From: an uncultured Actinomycetes bacterium | Lineage (GTDB): Bacteria; Actinomycetota; Actinomycetes; Nanopelagicales; Nanopelagicaceae | Direction of reading: 5' to 3' | Length of the DNA stretch: 19,838 nt | NCBI GenBank assembly: GCA_903839355.1 | Contig: CAIMBV010000061.1 | Span: forward strand, 1-19,838 | In this document: positions 8,701-15,107 of the stretch, piece by piece | Layout: every line of letters starts with the position of its first letter | How positions within the stretch are numbered: the stretch's first letter is position 1 | Made by a program: the position numbers and the translations under genes | Notes under the pieces: generated by a model | The model's database searches: none | Told to the model about the DNA's origin: nothing | What the model saw: only the letters and a program-made list of their open reading frames with translations

Positions 8701-8927
8701 GCAGAGATGTACGTAATACCTGCAGCCCGCAATAATTTTGGCGAACTATCAACTGAATCCGTATCGACTGCAATGATTCGATCGATAGGCCTGGTTTGAG
8801 AGGAGAGCGCAGCAATCACTTCAGGTAACCATGAAGCTCCATCGTGGGTGACGATGATTGCTGTGACAAAAAACCGTGAGAGATCGATGTCGGAATCGTT
8901 ATGAGTTGAAGATAACTGCGCTGCCAT
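5793..8927 (-). CDS. Membrane glycosyltransferase, GT2 domain plus multi-pass membrane region
   Basis: A 1044-residue protein. The N-terminal GT2 domain (about 20-270) has the nucleotide-binding start VTAIIVTHDGASWLPEVIAA, a DD pair at 112-113 (IHDDCAP) in the DxD position, and the acceptor-loop motif DDVDLGWR (213-220). A basic linker (RRARRRKR, 327-334) and an acidic stretch follow. Then come about eight to ten hydrophobic segments between roughly 415 and 800, an external domain of about 200 residues (801-1010), a last helix (about 1015-1030) and a basic tail. Sugar donor and acceptor are unknown. manB and manC-like genes nearby make a mannose donor reasonable but unproven. ATG at 8927 has only a weak ribosome site, and whiB ends 33 bases upstream. 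Large GT2-membrane proteins before DUF5719 near whiB occur in other actinobacteria. Confidence 0.88.
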   Translation of the reverse strand: MAAQLSSTHNDSDIDLSRFFVTAIIVTHDGASWLPEVIAALSSQTRPIDRIIAVDTDSVDSSPKLLRAAGITYISADRDIGYGDAIEIALEQSPKLLDPIDEANECLWLIHDDCAPAKDALHYLLSAIAERPQVVIAGPKLLGWYDRDHLLEAGISIAPNGARWTGLERREQDQGQHDEIKEVLSVSTAGMLVRRAAFEELGGLDPNLALFRDDVDLGWRARVTGFSAICVGPASAFHAHASASERRIVDVSEAFLHRPLMLDRRNAAYVMLANSSWWTLPWLVLQLLGTSLLRVVFDLLAKLPGYAGDEIAAVGLLLIHPADLIKARRARRRKRLLSPSVVQPYIPPRGSQIRAGVDRVTSTISQKLRGKVDLDEIDDSPRYSDLGVMTEEFDEPDILLSSKSSILRGVLRRPDSLALIAITVLAFISARARFGSLSGGALGFIPTSGSDLLRNYAQAWHLVGMGSAVAAPPWVAVLGIISLVSFGHLSLFVTALFLLTPPIAFIIFVNALRRVGASQGTSTFGGVVYILTPLLWSSLNQGRIDILVLYLFAPLFITIKPVMTNLVGMSWRRIFSQTLLIALVASFSPLLLASWLLIQIYLLLVGLVQLYRTADRSRGWIDVVESEVSKPVVRRFTVILTAYLLTLPWSLGALIHPTQFLVAPGIPLANGGTIATLLANPGGKGAPPWWVIAPTALFVLFSFFIRSMRRASLISAIILASAILLNAVHMPGHGATEPIYVGSAFLVLSIILIPPMMVVIEKVVPNLRVRHLGLSHLAIAGATVLSILSTVLFAGWVLVGQTTSLVQSDQSDVIPAFVSSLAQSPAKPKTLVLSSTPSQTAFFISRGNPLTIGDADVATATPPQIVDAVTQLVSGSGVSSAKVMGSYGIQYLYLKSPASPEIARLIDGVGGFTRMSATDIGIVWHIVGSSPRVVLTDSKGRNTLIPAGDVGALGVVKTAGVISLAEKYDRSWRLLINGANVPLQHADNGLPIFTIPTSGKVSLLFDGTAHRGLISLELMTLLVAIVMALPSGRRKRQVPLEELV

Positions 8928-8960
8928 TACTCGGCACCTGTGTTGAAAAGAATATGCGCG

Positions 8961-9263
8961 TTACGCTGAACGGCGCTTGAGGCGACGGCGCTCGCGTTCG
9001 GAGAGGCCACCCCAAATACCGAAGCGCTCATCATGACCTAGAGCGTATTCCAAGCACTCTGAGCGAACATCACAGGAGAGACAGACTCGCTTGGCTTCAC
9101 GGGTCGATCCGCCCTTCTCAGGGAAGAAGGCTTCGGGATCCGTCTGGGCGCACAGAGCACGCTCCTGCCAGGAGAGATCAGGGTTTCCTGAGTTTGTGTT
9201 GCCGATGTTTGTAAGGCCACCCATTGCAAATTCTCCGTGAGCTGCGATCTGGCGATCTGACAT
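8961..9263 (-). CDS. whiB2: WhiB-family [4Fe-4S] transcription factor (WhiB2/WhmD type)
   Basis: Small iron-sulfur regulator that acts with the primary sigma factor. This subtype controls septation and differentiation in mycobacteria and streptomycetes. It has 100 residues. The four cluster cysteines are C38, C61, C64 and C70 (CLSCDVRSEC). The turn FGIWGG (81-86) and basic tail ERRRLKRR follow. The block DPEAFFPEKGGSTREAKRVC is close to WhiB2 (Rv3260c) and Streptomyces WhiB. ATG at 9263 has GAGGAG 5 nt upstream. It has its own promoter with two inverted repeats, and lies between the manC-like and glycosyltransferase genes, similar to the mycobacterial order. Confidence 0.95.
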   Translation of the reverse strand: MSDRQIAAHGEFAMGGLTNIGNTNSGNPDLSWQERALCAQTDPEAFFPEKGGSTREAKRVCLSCDVRSECLEYALGHDERFGIWGGLSERERRRLKRRSA

Positions 9264-9295
9264 ACATACTCCTCAAACTATCTGGCGCAGTGTGC

Positions 9296-9310
9296 GACAC
9301 ACGGTGTGTC
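9296..9310. repeat. Inverted repeat in the whiB leader
   Basis: Plus-strand GACACACGGTGTGTC has perfect 7-bp arms around one central base. It overlaps a second dyad, GTGTG-CGA-CACAC (9290-9302). Both lie between the predicted whiB start site and its ribosome site. With a 1-3 base loop and no U tract it is more like a protein-binding site than a terminator. GTGT/ACAC half-sites also occur in the promoter palindrome about 30 bp away. Confidence 0.5.
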
Positions 9311-9334
9311 TCGCTATAAGTGCGGCTTGGGTGA

Positions 9335-9363
9335 ATTACACGCGTGTAATCCCCGCGAGTCAA
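9335..9363 (-). promoter_or_regulatory. whiB promoter with a 16-bp palindrome over the -10
   Basis: On the minus strand: -35 TTGACT (9358-9363), a 17-bp spacer, -10 TGTAAT (9335-9340). The perfect palindrome ATTACACGCGTGTAAT (9335-9350) covers the whole -10 and half the spacer, so a bound protein would block RNA polymerase. The leader to the whiB ATG would be about 65 nt. The promoter match is strong; the bound regulator is unknown. Confidence 0.7.
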
Positions 9364-9374
9364 GTCCGCTGCGA

Positions 9375-10382
9375 CTATTTCTTTTCGGAATATCCAAAAA
9401 ATTGGCCGGTGGCTATAAATCCGCCCGGAATTGAGGTATCTGGGGCTACAAACGAGTCAATAAGAGCAGATTTCGCGCCCACTGCGGCTCCTGGCGAGAT
9501 GAAGCTAGCGCTAACCCGTGCTCCTTCTCCAATGCTGCTGCCCGCGCCAACAACTGAGCCACTTTCAATGATTGAAGATGGATCGAGAGAAGCGCTCCTG
9601 GAGATCAGAGAGTTGGAGGCGATCTCGAACTCCCCCTGTGCGAGGAGTTCGTCGAAGGCAGTAGACCGTGCCACGCCAGAGATCAGATCGGCGTTCGCCT
9701 TGAGAAGCGCCGCCGGGGTACCAATATCTAACCAATAGGAAGAGTCCAGATACCCAACCAACTTGGATCCAGCTGCGAGGAGTGATGGGAAAGTCTCCCG
9801 CTCGACACTTACAACCCGATCATCCGGAATCGCATCGATAACCGCGCGCTCAAATATGTAACAGCCAGCATTAATGATGTTGGTTGGAGGATTTTCCATC
9901 TTCTCGTTGAAAGTCAAAACGTTAGTTCCATCAAGTTCAACCACCCCGAAAGCGCGAGCGTCAGGAACACGCGTTAGATGCAACGTGATATCCGCCTCTT
10001 GCGCGCGATGTAGTTCCATTTGGGATGTTAAATCATGACTACTCAGCACATCACCATTAAAAATAATTACAGGACCATTACCTCGCAACTCCTTGGCAGC
10101 GTTTGCGATTGCACCTCCAGTGCCAAGAGCCTTCTCCTCAACTGCATATGAGATTCGAATTCCAAATCTCTCCCCATTGCCGAAGTAGGGTTCGAAGACT
10201 TCGGCAAGGTAAGAAGTTGCCAACACGATTTCTTCTACTCCAGCAGCACGTGCTTTCACTATCTGATGTTCAGTAAAGGGAACGCCACCGACAGAGAGCA
10301 TTGGTTTAGGTGTGTGCGATGTGAGAGGAGTAAGTCGAGTCCCAAATCCACCTACGAGCAATATCGCCGAGGTGACCGGCAT
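9375..10382 (-). CDS. manC: Mannose-1-phosphate guanylyltransferase-like nucleotidyltransferase (ManC, Rv3264c type)
   Basis: Makes an NDP-sugar from a sugar-1-phosphate; the closest family I recognise is actinobacterial GDP-mannose pyrophosphorylase. The nucleotide loop AILLVGGFGTRLTPLT and KPML form the N-terminal signature, followed by LGTGGAI, the metal-binding FNGDVL, EKMENPPTNIINAGCYIFE and SYWLDIGTP. From about residue 245 a left-handed beta-helix repeat region (SLDPSSIIESGSVVGAGSSI and on) forms the tail. ATG at 10382 is preferred because GGTGAG lies 7 nt upstream. GTG at 10394 would add four residues with a poorer site. dapC ends 15 nt upstream, so they are probably co-transcribed. 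A glucose- or dTDP-specific relative cannot be excluded, but the match to Rv3264c and the manB gene nearby favour mannose. Confidence 0.85.
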   Translation of the reverse strand: MPVTSAILLVGGFGTRLTPLTSHTPKPMLSVGGVPFTEHQIVKARAAGVEEIVLATSYLAEVFEPYFGNGERFGIRISYAVEEKALGTGGAIANAAKELRGNGPVIIFNGDVLSSHDLTSQMELHRAQEADITLHLTRVPDARAFGVVELDGTNVLTFNEKMENPPTNIINAGCYIFERAVIDAIPDDRVVSVERETFPSLLAAGSKLVGYLDSSYWLDIGTPAALLKANADLISGVARSTAFDELLAQGEFEIASNSLISRSASLDPSSIIESGSVVGAGSSIGEGARVSASFISPGAAVGAKSALIDSFVAPDTSIPGGFIATGQFFGYSEKK

Positions 10383-10397
10383 TTGAGTACTCACCGA

Positions 10398-11465
10398 TTA
10401 TCCAAGAATTCGTGCAGCCGCCGCATTGATCTGCGCGTCAGTCGCGGTGAGGGCGATGCGAACATAGGTGGCACCCGCTTCACCGTAGAAACTACCTGGG
10501 GTCACCAAGATTCCTAGATCTGCTAAAAATGAGACCGTGTCGAAGTCACGTTCGTTTCGCGTGCACCAGATATATAAACCGGCTTCACTGTGCTCAATCG
10601 AAAAGCCCAATGAAGTCAAAGCGGGGCGCAATATTTCACGGCGCTTGGCGTAACGCTGCGCCTGTTCATGGACGTGAACTTCATCGGCGAGCGCAGCCAC
10701 CATCGCGGCCTGTACTGGTGCAGGGACGAGAAGCCCGGCATGTTTACGAATCTCGCGAATTTTTGCGATCAGGAGTGGATCTCCGATGATCATGCCGGCG
10801 CGATAGCCGGCAAGATTAGAGCGCTTGGAAAGTGAATGAAGTGCGAGAAGATTTCTGTTATCGCCCTTGGCTACCTGCAAAATTGAAACTGGCTGCAGAC
10901 CCTCTTTAGATGCAGGAAAATTGAAATAACACTCATCGCTAATGATGGCCGCTTCTGATCTACGTGAATAAGCGATGACTTCTTCTAGCTCTTGCACTGG
11001 TGCAATTCGACCTGTGGGATTTGAAGGCGAGTTGATCCACACCAGATCCGCATCTGGCCACTCTCGTGCATCAAAACCGACGGGATGGCTCTCCGCCTTG
11101 GCGAGTAGTGCACCTACTAGGTAGGTTGGATATGCAACTTTGGGATAGAGAACCTTTGCAGCCTCTAACTGTGCGGGGAGGTTCGCCACGACCTCCTTTG
11201 AGCCGATGCTTGGTAATACATCGAACTCGCCAGAAACTCCCAGAACATTTATGGCCCAATCTCTCATCGATTGTCGGAGAACAGGCGATCCGATGGTCAG
11301 AGGATAACCAGGAGCGTTGGCAGATTTAATAAGAGCGGCCTGAATAAAGTCAGGAGTTGGATCGACAGGAGTTCCTACAGAAAGGTCGATCGCCCCATCT
11401 TTATACTCGCGAGCGCGAGCACCATATGGAGCCAAAAGATCCCATGGGAAATCCGGGAGTTTGAT
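10398..11465 (-). CDS. dapC: Succinyldiaminopimelate transaminase (DapC, Rv1178 type), apparent ATC start
   Basis: PLP-dependent class I/II aminotransferase of lysine and meso-diaminopimelate synthesis, the latter needed for peptidoglycan. Motifs: VDLSVGTPVDP-like IDLSVGTPVDP, SIGSKE, NSPSNPTGR, the SDECY pocket, and the PLP lysine in HSLSKRSNLAGYRAG (Lys 204 counted from the TTG at 11435). Relatives begin with a conserved LP.FPWD.LA segment. Here KLPDFPWDLLAPYG is encoded upstream of the first ATG, GTG or TTG codon in frame (TTG 11435). The only codon in the expected place is ATC at 11465, with GGAGAG six bases before it and the fdxA stop three bases before it. I therefore extend the gene to 11465 (355 residues). 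Initiation at TTG would give 345 residues without the conserved segment. A base error in the assembly is also possible. Confidence 0.85.
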   Translation of the reverse strand: MKLPDFPWDLLAPYGARAREYKDGAIDLSVGTPVDPTPDFIQAALIKSANAPGYPLTIGSPVLRQSMRDWAINVLGVSGEFDVLPSIGSKEVVANLPAQLEAAKVLYPKVAYPTYLVGALLAKAESHPVGFDAREWPDADLVWINSPSNPTGRIAPVQELEEVIAYSRRSEAAIISDECYFNFPASKEGLQPVSILQVAKGDNRNLLALHSLSKRSNLAGYRAGMIIGDPLLIAKIREIRKHAGLLVPAPVQAAMVAALADEVHVHEQAQRYAKRREILRPALTSLGFSIEHSEAGLYIWCTRNERDFDTVSFLADLGILVTPGSFYGEAGATYVRIALTATDAQINAAAARILG

Positions 11466-11468
11466 TGT

Positions 11469-11789
11469 TTACTCTCCAGCCTTAGGGAGCGCTACAACGG
11501 TTGGGTGGTCGGCATCGGTCGCCCCAACCTTGCTTGCTCCGCCGGGTGAACCAATTGTCTGGAAGAAACCAGCGTTAATCTCCCCAAATTGCTTCCACTC
11601 ACCTGGAACGTCATCCTCGTAGTAGATAGCTTCTACAGGGCATACAGGCTCACAGGCGCCACAATCCACGCACTCATCAGGTTGGATGTAAAGCATCCGA
11701 TTGCCCTCGTAAATGCAATCAACCGGGCACTCCTCGATACATGACTTATCTTTCACATCCACACACGGTTGGGCGATTACGTAGGTCAC
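11469..11789 (-). CDS. fdxA: 7Fe ferredoxin FdxA ([3Fe-4S][4Fe-4S])
   Basis: Small cytosolic electron carrier. It has 106 residues when started at GTG 11789, which matches the family; GTG is preceded by AAAGGA with a suitable spacer. A longer frame from 11816 adds nine residues not seen in relatives. By analogy with Azotobacter ferredoxin I, C9, C17 and C50 would hold the 3Fe cluster and C21, C40, C43 and C46 the 4Fe cluster; C25 is the extra free cysteine. The block CVDVKDKSCIEECPVDCIYE and CVDCGACEPVCPVEAIYYED are near-invariant in actinobacteria. dapC follows at once, the same order as mycobacterial Rv1177-Rv1178. The redox partner is not indicated. Confidence 0.93.
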   Translation of the reverse strand: MTYVIAQPCVDVKDKSCIEECPVDCIYEGNRMLYIQPDECVDCGACEPVCPVEAIYYEDDVPGEWKQFGEINAGFFQTIGSPGGASKVGATDADHPTVVALPKAGE

Positions 11790-11929
11790 GTCAATCCTTT
11801 CAAGTAGCGGTTCCAATCAACTGCGGAACAATATTATGTAGTGGTTCTAGGTTGTAGGTAGAGAATATGGGAAGAGAATAGTGGATCTGGGCGCAATTCA
11901 ATGAGTCAAGGATGAGTGAGGGGTATCCA
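11790..11929. promoter_or_regulatory. Divergent intergenic region between fdxA and the SH3-cysS gene
   Basis: This 140-base region must carry both promoters. An A/T-rich core (AATATTATG near 11831-11839) could supply -10 elements on either strand, but I see no convincing -35 for either gene. A GTTCC-N10-GGAAC inverted repeat occupies 11810-11829. Both genes have Shine-Dalgarno sites, so both transcripts should have leaders. Confidence 0.4.
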
Positions 11930-13558
11930 GTGGCAACTGAGGACGGATCCAAAGCCCTCCCGTCGGCCGCCCACGTGGGTCAGCGGGTCAGTATCCGCTC
12001 TCACGATCCTGAGGGTGGCTTCCGCGACCTCTTGGGCCACCTTGTCAGCCCAACTCAAGTGCGTAAGAAGAATGGCCAGATAGTCACCTTCGACCCCTCT
12101 CAGATAGCGCTCTGGAAGGTAGTCCCCTCTCAAGCAATATCAACTGGGATATTTCTTTACGACACTATGAGTAGGGCCCAAAGAGAGATCGTCATCAGCG
12201 ATGGCAAAGCCCTTCGGATGTACTGCTGCGGTCCGACCGTCTATCGAGATGCCCATGTTGGCAACTTGAGAACCTTTCTACTCGGAGATCTAATTTCGCG
12301 GCTGGTTCAGGTGAGCGGATTTTCAATGCATAACGTCCAGAACATCACTGATGTCGGCCATATGGTCGACGACTTACATGAGCCTAGAGAGGCTCCGTCT
12401 GAAGAGGATAAAGTTTTAACTCAAGCAGCAATGGAACATAAAGATCCATTCACTCTGGCTCGCTCGTATGAAGCGAAATTTCACAAGGATATTGCCAGGC
12501 TCGGGATCCGAAGTTTTGATATTTATCCGCGGGCGAGTGAGAGCATCGAATTGATGTTCGCCTTAATTCAAAAACTTATTGACTCTGGACATGCCTATGT
12601 TGGAGAGGATGAATCGGTCTACTTTTCCGCGAACTCATTTGAATCGTACGGAGCACTCAGCGGCAATAAGTTAGAAGAACTTGTCCCAGGCCATCGCTAC
12701 GAATATGTCGGCGATGGAGCTAAGCGCTTCCATGCAGATTGGGCGCTCTGGAAAGCGGCCGGCGAACGTACCGAGATGGTCTGGGAATCGCCTTGGGGTA
12801 GAGGTTTTCCCGGATGGCATATCGAATGTTCGGCTATGTCACTGCACTATCTGCAAAGCCATGTTGACCTGCATCTAGGCGGAATAGATCTTCGTTTTCC
12901 ACATCACGAAAATGAGCGGGCGCAGAGCAACGCCGCCACGCTGAGTGAAGTCACGGATCATTGGGTTCATGGAGAACATCTCCTCTTTGAAGGAAGAAAG
13001 ATGTCGAAGAGCGCAGGCAATGTGCTTCTCTTGGAAGATCTTGTTCAAGCTGGGTATGACCCATTAGCTCTGCGCCTGGTATTTATGGAGAATAGATATC
13101 GCAGTCAGATGGACCTCAATTGGGAACAGATCTCTGCAGCACATGGCACTCTCCAACGTTGGCGCAGCAAATATCAAGAGTGGTCAAAGGCAGAACTGCA
13201 TAATGATCAAGCGATTGTCGCTGAACTCATAGAAAGTATCTTTGAACCGCTGCGGGCGGACCTCGATACGCCTAAGGCACTTCTCAAATTGCGTGCCATA
13301 GAACGTGATGCGAACATCTCTGATCGCACCAAGGCACAAGTCTTTGAATCTGTAGATAAGTTCTTCGGCTTGGATATTAATCGCGTTGAAGTTGCTAAAG
13401 AACTTCCTGCCGCCGCTGAGGAACTACTCACAACGCGAGAGCAGGCTAGAAAAGAGCGAGATTTCGCGCGCAGCGATCAATTAAGAGATCAACTTCTTGA
13501 ACTCAAGATTAAAGTTATCGATGGCCCCAGCGGTCAGAGTTGGGAAGTTATTCCTTAA
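11930..13558 (+). CDS. cysS: Cysteinyl-tRNA synthetase with N-terminal SH3-like domain
   Basis: Charges tRNA-Cys with cysteine, or is a paralogue with a related ligase role. Positions are counted from ATG 11912. Residues 20-74 form a small beta domain (VGQRVSIRSHDPEGGFRDLLG...) that matches, by my recognition, the SH3-like domain at the front of Rv0428c-type actinobacterial GNAT acetyltransferases. A complete class I synthetase follows: FLYDT (81-85), CGPTVY (106-111), the HIGH-type AHVGN (114-118), NITDVGH, KMSKS (363-367) and a C-terminal CysRS segment (RKERDFARSDQLRDQL). Zinc ligands C106, C306, H331 and E335 are present. MshC-type features (CGITPYDATHLGH) are absent. GTG at 11930 is preferred: GAGGGG lies 6 nt before it, while ATG 11912 has no clear site. 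The gene overlaps mshB tail to tail by 11 bases. Confidence 0.85.
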   Translation: MATEDGSKALPSAAHVGQRVSIRSHDPEGGFRDLLGHLVSPTQVRKKNGQIVTFDPSQIALWKVVPSQAISTGIFLYDTMSRAQREIVISDGKALRMYCCGPTVYRDAHVGNLRTFLLGDLISRLVQVSGFSMHNVQNITDVGHMVDDLHEPREAPSEEDKVLTQAAMEHKDPFTLARSYEAKFHKDIARLGIRSFDIYPRASESIELMFALIQKLIDSGHAYVGEDESVYFSANSFESYGALSGNKLEELVPGHRYEYVGDGAKRFHADWALWKAAGERTEMVWESPWGRGFPGWHIECSAMSLHYLQSHVDLHLGGIDLRFPHHENERAQSNAATLSEVTDHWVHGEHLLFEGRKMSKSAGNVLLLEDLVQAGYDPLALRLVFMENRYRSQMDLNWEQISAAHGTLQRWRSKYQEWSKAELHNDQAIVAELIESIFEPLRADLDTPKALLKLRAIERDANISDRTKAQVFESVDKFFGLDINRVEVAKELPAAAEELLTTREQARKERDFARSDQLRDQLLELKIKVIDGPSGQSWEVIP

Positions 13559-14453
13559 CACCGGCAAATAGATCTAATTCGCGGCCATTCTTATCGTAAG
13601 GTCCTGCAGCATCTCCTTTAACGCGGATGTAATACTCGGTGCCGCCTACCCTGGTTGAAAGGCGTTTGGAGAATTTAAAGAGATCTCCATTGATAATGAG
13701 CTGAGTCTTATGTGCCTTAAGCCCAGCTAACTTTTTTGGCAGGTATTTCTCTCCATCAAATTTTGTCGTGACAACTCCATCGGCCTTTACAAATGGGAGC
13801 GCCAACCATTTAGAGGGAACGTAGTTAAAGAATCTGATGAGTATTTGCACAAAGATATTGCTGCTCGTCAAACTTCCATGCAGAGCCGAACGCGGGATCG
13901 CGCTCCAATAAATCTTTGATATCTCCCAAGGCTCGCCAACGCCAACACGAGGATCTGCGGCTAGCTCTGCAGCGCGCATCGCAACCTTGTGCGCTTTGAT
14001 GTGATCGGGATGGCCGTAGCCACCAAAATCGTCATACGAAATCAATACCTGGGGTTTGCGATCGCGGATAATTTCAACAAGCTCCATCGCTGCTTGCTCG
14101 AGATCAACCTGCCAAAATGATTCAGGAGCCTCATTCGGTGGAGTACCCATCATTCCGCTATCGCGATACTTGTGCGACGGTGAACCAAGAAATTGAAAGT
14201 CGATTACTCCGAGCTCTGCCATTGCTGCGGCCAGCTCACCTTCGCGATAAGTACCCAATGTGTTCTCTTGGGAGGCGGCGAGGTGCGCGAGCGATGGCAC
14301 CAGTACTTCGCCCTCTTCTCCTCGGGTGCAGGTCACCAGAGTCACTGCTGCCCCCTGCGCGACATAGCCAGCCATCGTGGCGCCGTTATTAATCGTCTCG
14401 TCATCGGGATGCGCATGTACAAGCAACAGGCGGCGAGCAGGTAGTTCAGTCAT
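13548..14453 (-). CDS. mshB: Mycothiol biosynthesis deacetylase MshB
   Basis: Zinc-dependent deacetylase that turns GlcNAc-Ins into GlcN-Ins, the substrate to which MshC adds cysteine in mycothiol synthesis. It has 301 residues (M. tuberculosis MshB has 303). The LmbE-type motif AHPDDE (14-19) supplies H15 and D18 as zinc ligands and D17 as base; H151 in GHPDHIKAH is the third ligand. TCTRGEEGEV is also typical. The start is ATG 14453: CATAAT lies exactly 6 nt upstream, as for a leaderless mRNA, and the residue spacing to the zinc motif matches relatives. ATG 14471 (six residues longer) is possible. A mycothiol-conjugate amidase (Mca) is the main alternative, but length and motif context favour MshB. 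It is divergent from tetR and shares a short promoter region with it. Confidence 0.88.
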   Translation of the reverse strand: MTELPARRLLLVHAHPDDETINNGATMAGYVAQGAAVTLVTCTRGEEGEVLVPSLAHLAASQENTLGTYREGELAAAMAELGVIDFQFLGSPSHKYRDSGMMGTPPNEAPESFWQVDLEQAAMELVEIIRDRKPQVLISYDDFGGYGHPDHIKAHKVAMRAAELAADPRVGVGEPWEISKIYWSAIPRSALHGSLTSSNIFVQILIRFFNYVPSKWLALPFVKADGVVTTKFDGEKYLPKKLAGLKAHKTQLIINGDLFKFSKRLSTRVGGTEYYIRVKGDAAGPYDKNGRELDLFAGVKE

Positions 14454-14454
14454 G

Positions 14455-14495
14455 CGCTCATTATGAATCATGGGATAACATCGTGCTAATGAGCG
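14455..14495. promoter_or_regulatory. Divergent mshB/tetR promoter with 9-bp inverted repeat
   Basis: Perfect arms CGCTCATTA (14455-14463) and TAATGAGCG (14487-14495) are 23 bp apart, with centres 32 bp (about three helix turns) apart. The left arm lies within the mshB -10/start region and the right arm covers the tetR start. On the minus strand CATAAT (14460-14465) is 6 nt before the mshB ATG. On the plus strand TAACAT (14476-14481) is 7 nt before the tetR ATG. Binding by the adjacent TetR protein is inference. Confidence 0.5.
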
Positions 14496-15088
14496 ATGAA
14501 AAAGTTCGACTGCCGCGCGATGAGCGCCGGGCTACGCTATTGGCGGCAGCCCTTGAGGTCTTTACTGCCGCTGGCTACCACGCAGCCGCCATGGATGAGA
14601 TTGCAGACCAAGCAAATGTCAGCAAACCGGTTCTCTACCAACACTTTCCCTCAAAACTCGATCTCTATCTCGCCGTTCTAGATATTCACTGCGACTTTCT
14701 GGTGGCCGATATCAGAGCAGCGGTAGCCTCGACCAAAGACAATGCAGGTCGCGTCCTCGCCACAGTCAACGCCTACTTCGATTTCATCAACCGCGAAGGT
14801 GAAGCATTCCGACTTCTCTTTGAGAGCGATATGGCTGTAGAGCCCCAGGTTCGAGAACGCCTCAATAAAATGTCATATGACTGCGCCCTCGCATTCAGCG
14901 AGGCAATTACCACCGATACTGGCATCTCACATGAATCGGCAATGATGCTCGCCGTTGGGCTTATTGGAACTGCCCAGACAACGGCACGTCACTGGCTAGC
15001 TAGAGATGGAAAGATCGATCGGGATTTGGCCGTTAAATTGGTGGCGAGCTTGCAGTGGCGGGGGATTTCAGGTTTCCGCAAAATCTGA
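14489..15088 (+). CDS. TetR-family transcriptional regulator
   Basis: Dimeric DNA-binding regulator, 199 residues. The N-terminal helix-turn-helix (about 33-57) reads AAMDEIADQANVSKPVLYQHF, the textbook TetR pattern. The C-terminal helical domain has no recognisable ligand signature. It is followed 19 bases later by a DUF3107 gene, the same pairing as mycobacterial Rv3208-Rv3208A (TB9.4), so an orthologue of Rv3208 is likely. ATG 14489 is chosen: no Shine-Dalgarno, TAACAT 7 nt upstream. GTG 14483 would add two residues. It is divergent from mshB, and the inverted repeat between them suggests self-control and possibly control of mshB. Confidence 0.88.
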   Translation: MSDEKVRLPRDERRATLLAAALEVFTAAGYHAAAMDEIADQANVSKPVLYQHFPSKLDLYLAVLDIHCDFLVADIRAAVASTKDNAGRVLATVNAYFDFINREGEAFRLLFESDMAVEPQVRERLNKMSYDCALAFSEAITTDTGISHESAMMLAVGLIGTAQTTARHWLARDGKIDRDLAVKLVASLQWRGISGFRKI

Positions 15089-15095
15089 AGCCCAC

Positions 15096-15101
15096 TAAAC
15101 T
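15096..15101 (+). promoter_or_regulatory. -10-like hexamer for a leaderless DUF3107 mRNA
   Basis: TAAACT is followed by 6 nt (CATTAC) and the ATG of the DUF3107 gene. No Shine-Dalgarno is present. Same geometry as at manB, mshB and the MgtE-like gene. Confidence 0.4.
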
Positions 15102-15107
15102 CATTAC

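Noticed and set aside
9290..9310. Rho-independent terminator between the manC-like gene and whiB
   Set aside because: The dyad has almost no loop and no following T run on either strand, and it lies downstream of a good whiB promoter.
11912..13558. MshC (mycothiol cysteine ligase) identity for the CysRS-like gene, suggested by the mshB neighbour
   Set aside because: It has CGPTVYRDAHVGN and a full C-terminal CysRS segment, not the shorter MshC form with CGITPYDATHLGH. CysRS fits better.
14117..14444. Plus-strand reading frames inside mshB
   Set aside because: They are shadows of a well-recognised mshB with intact active-site motifs; no domain or ribosome site supports them.
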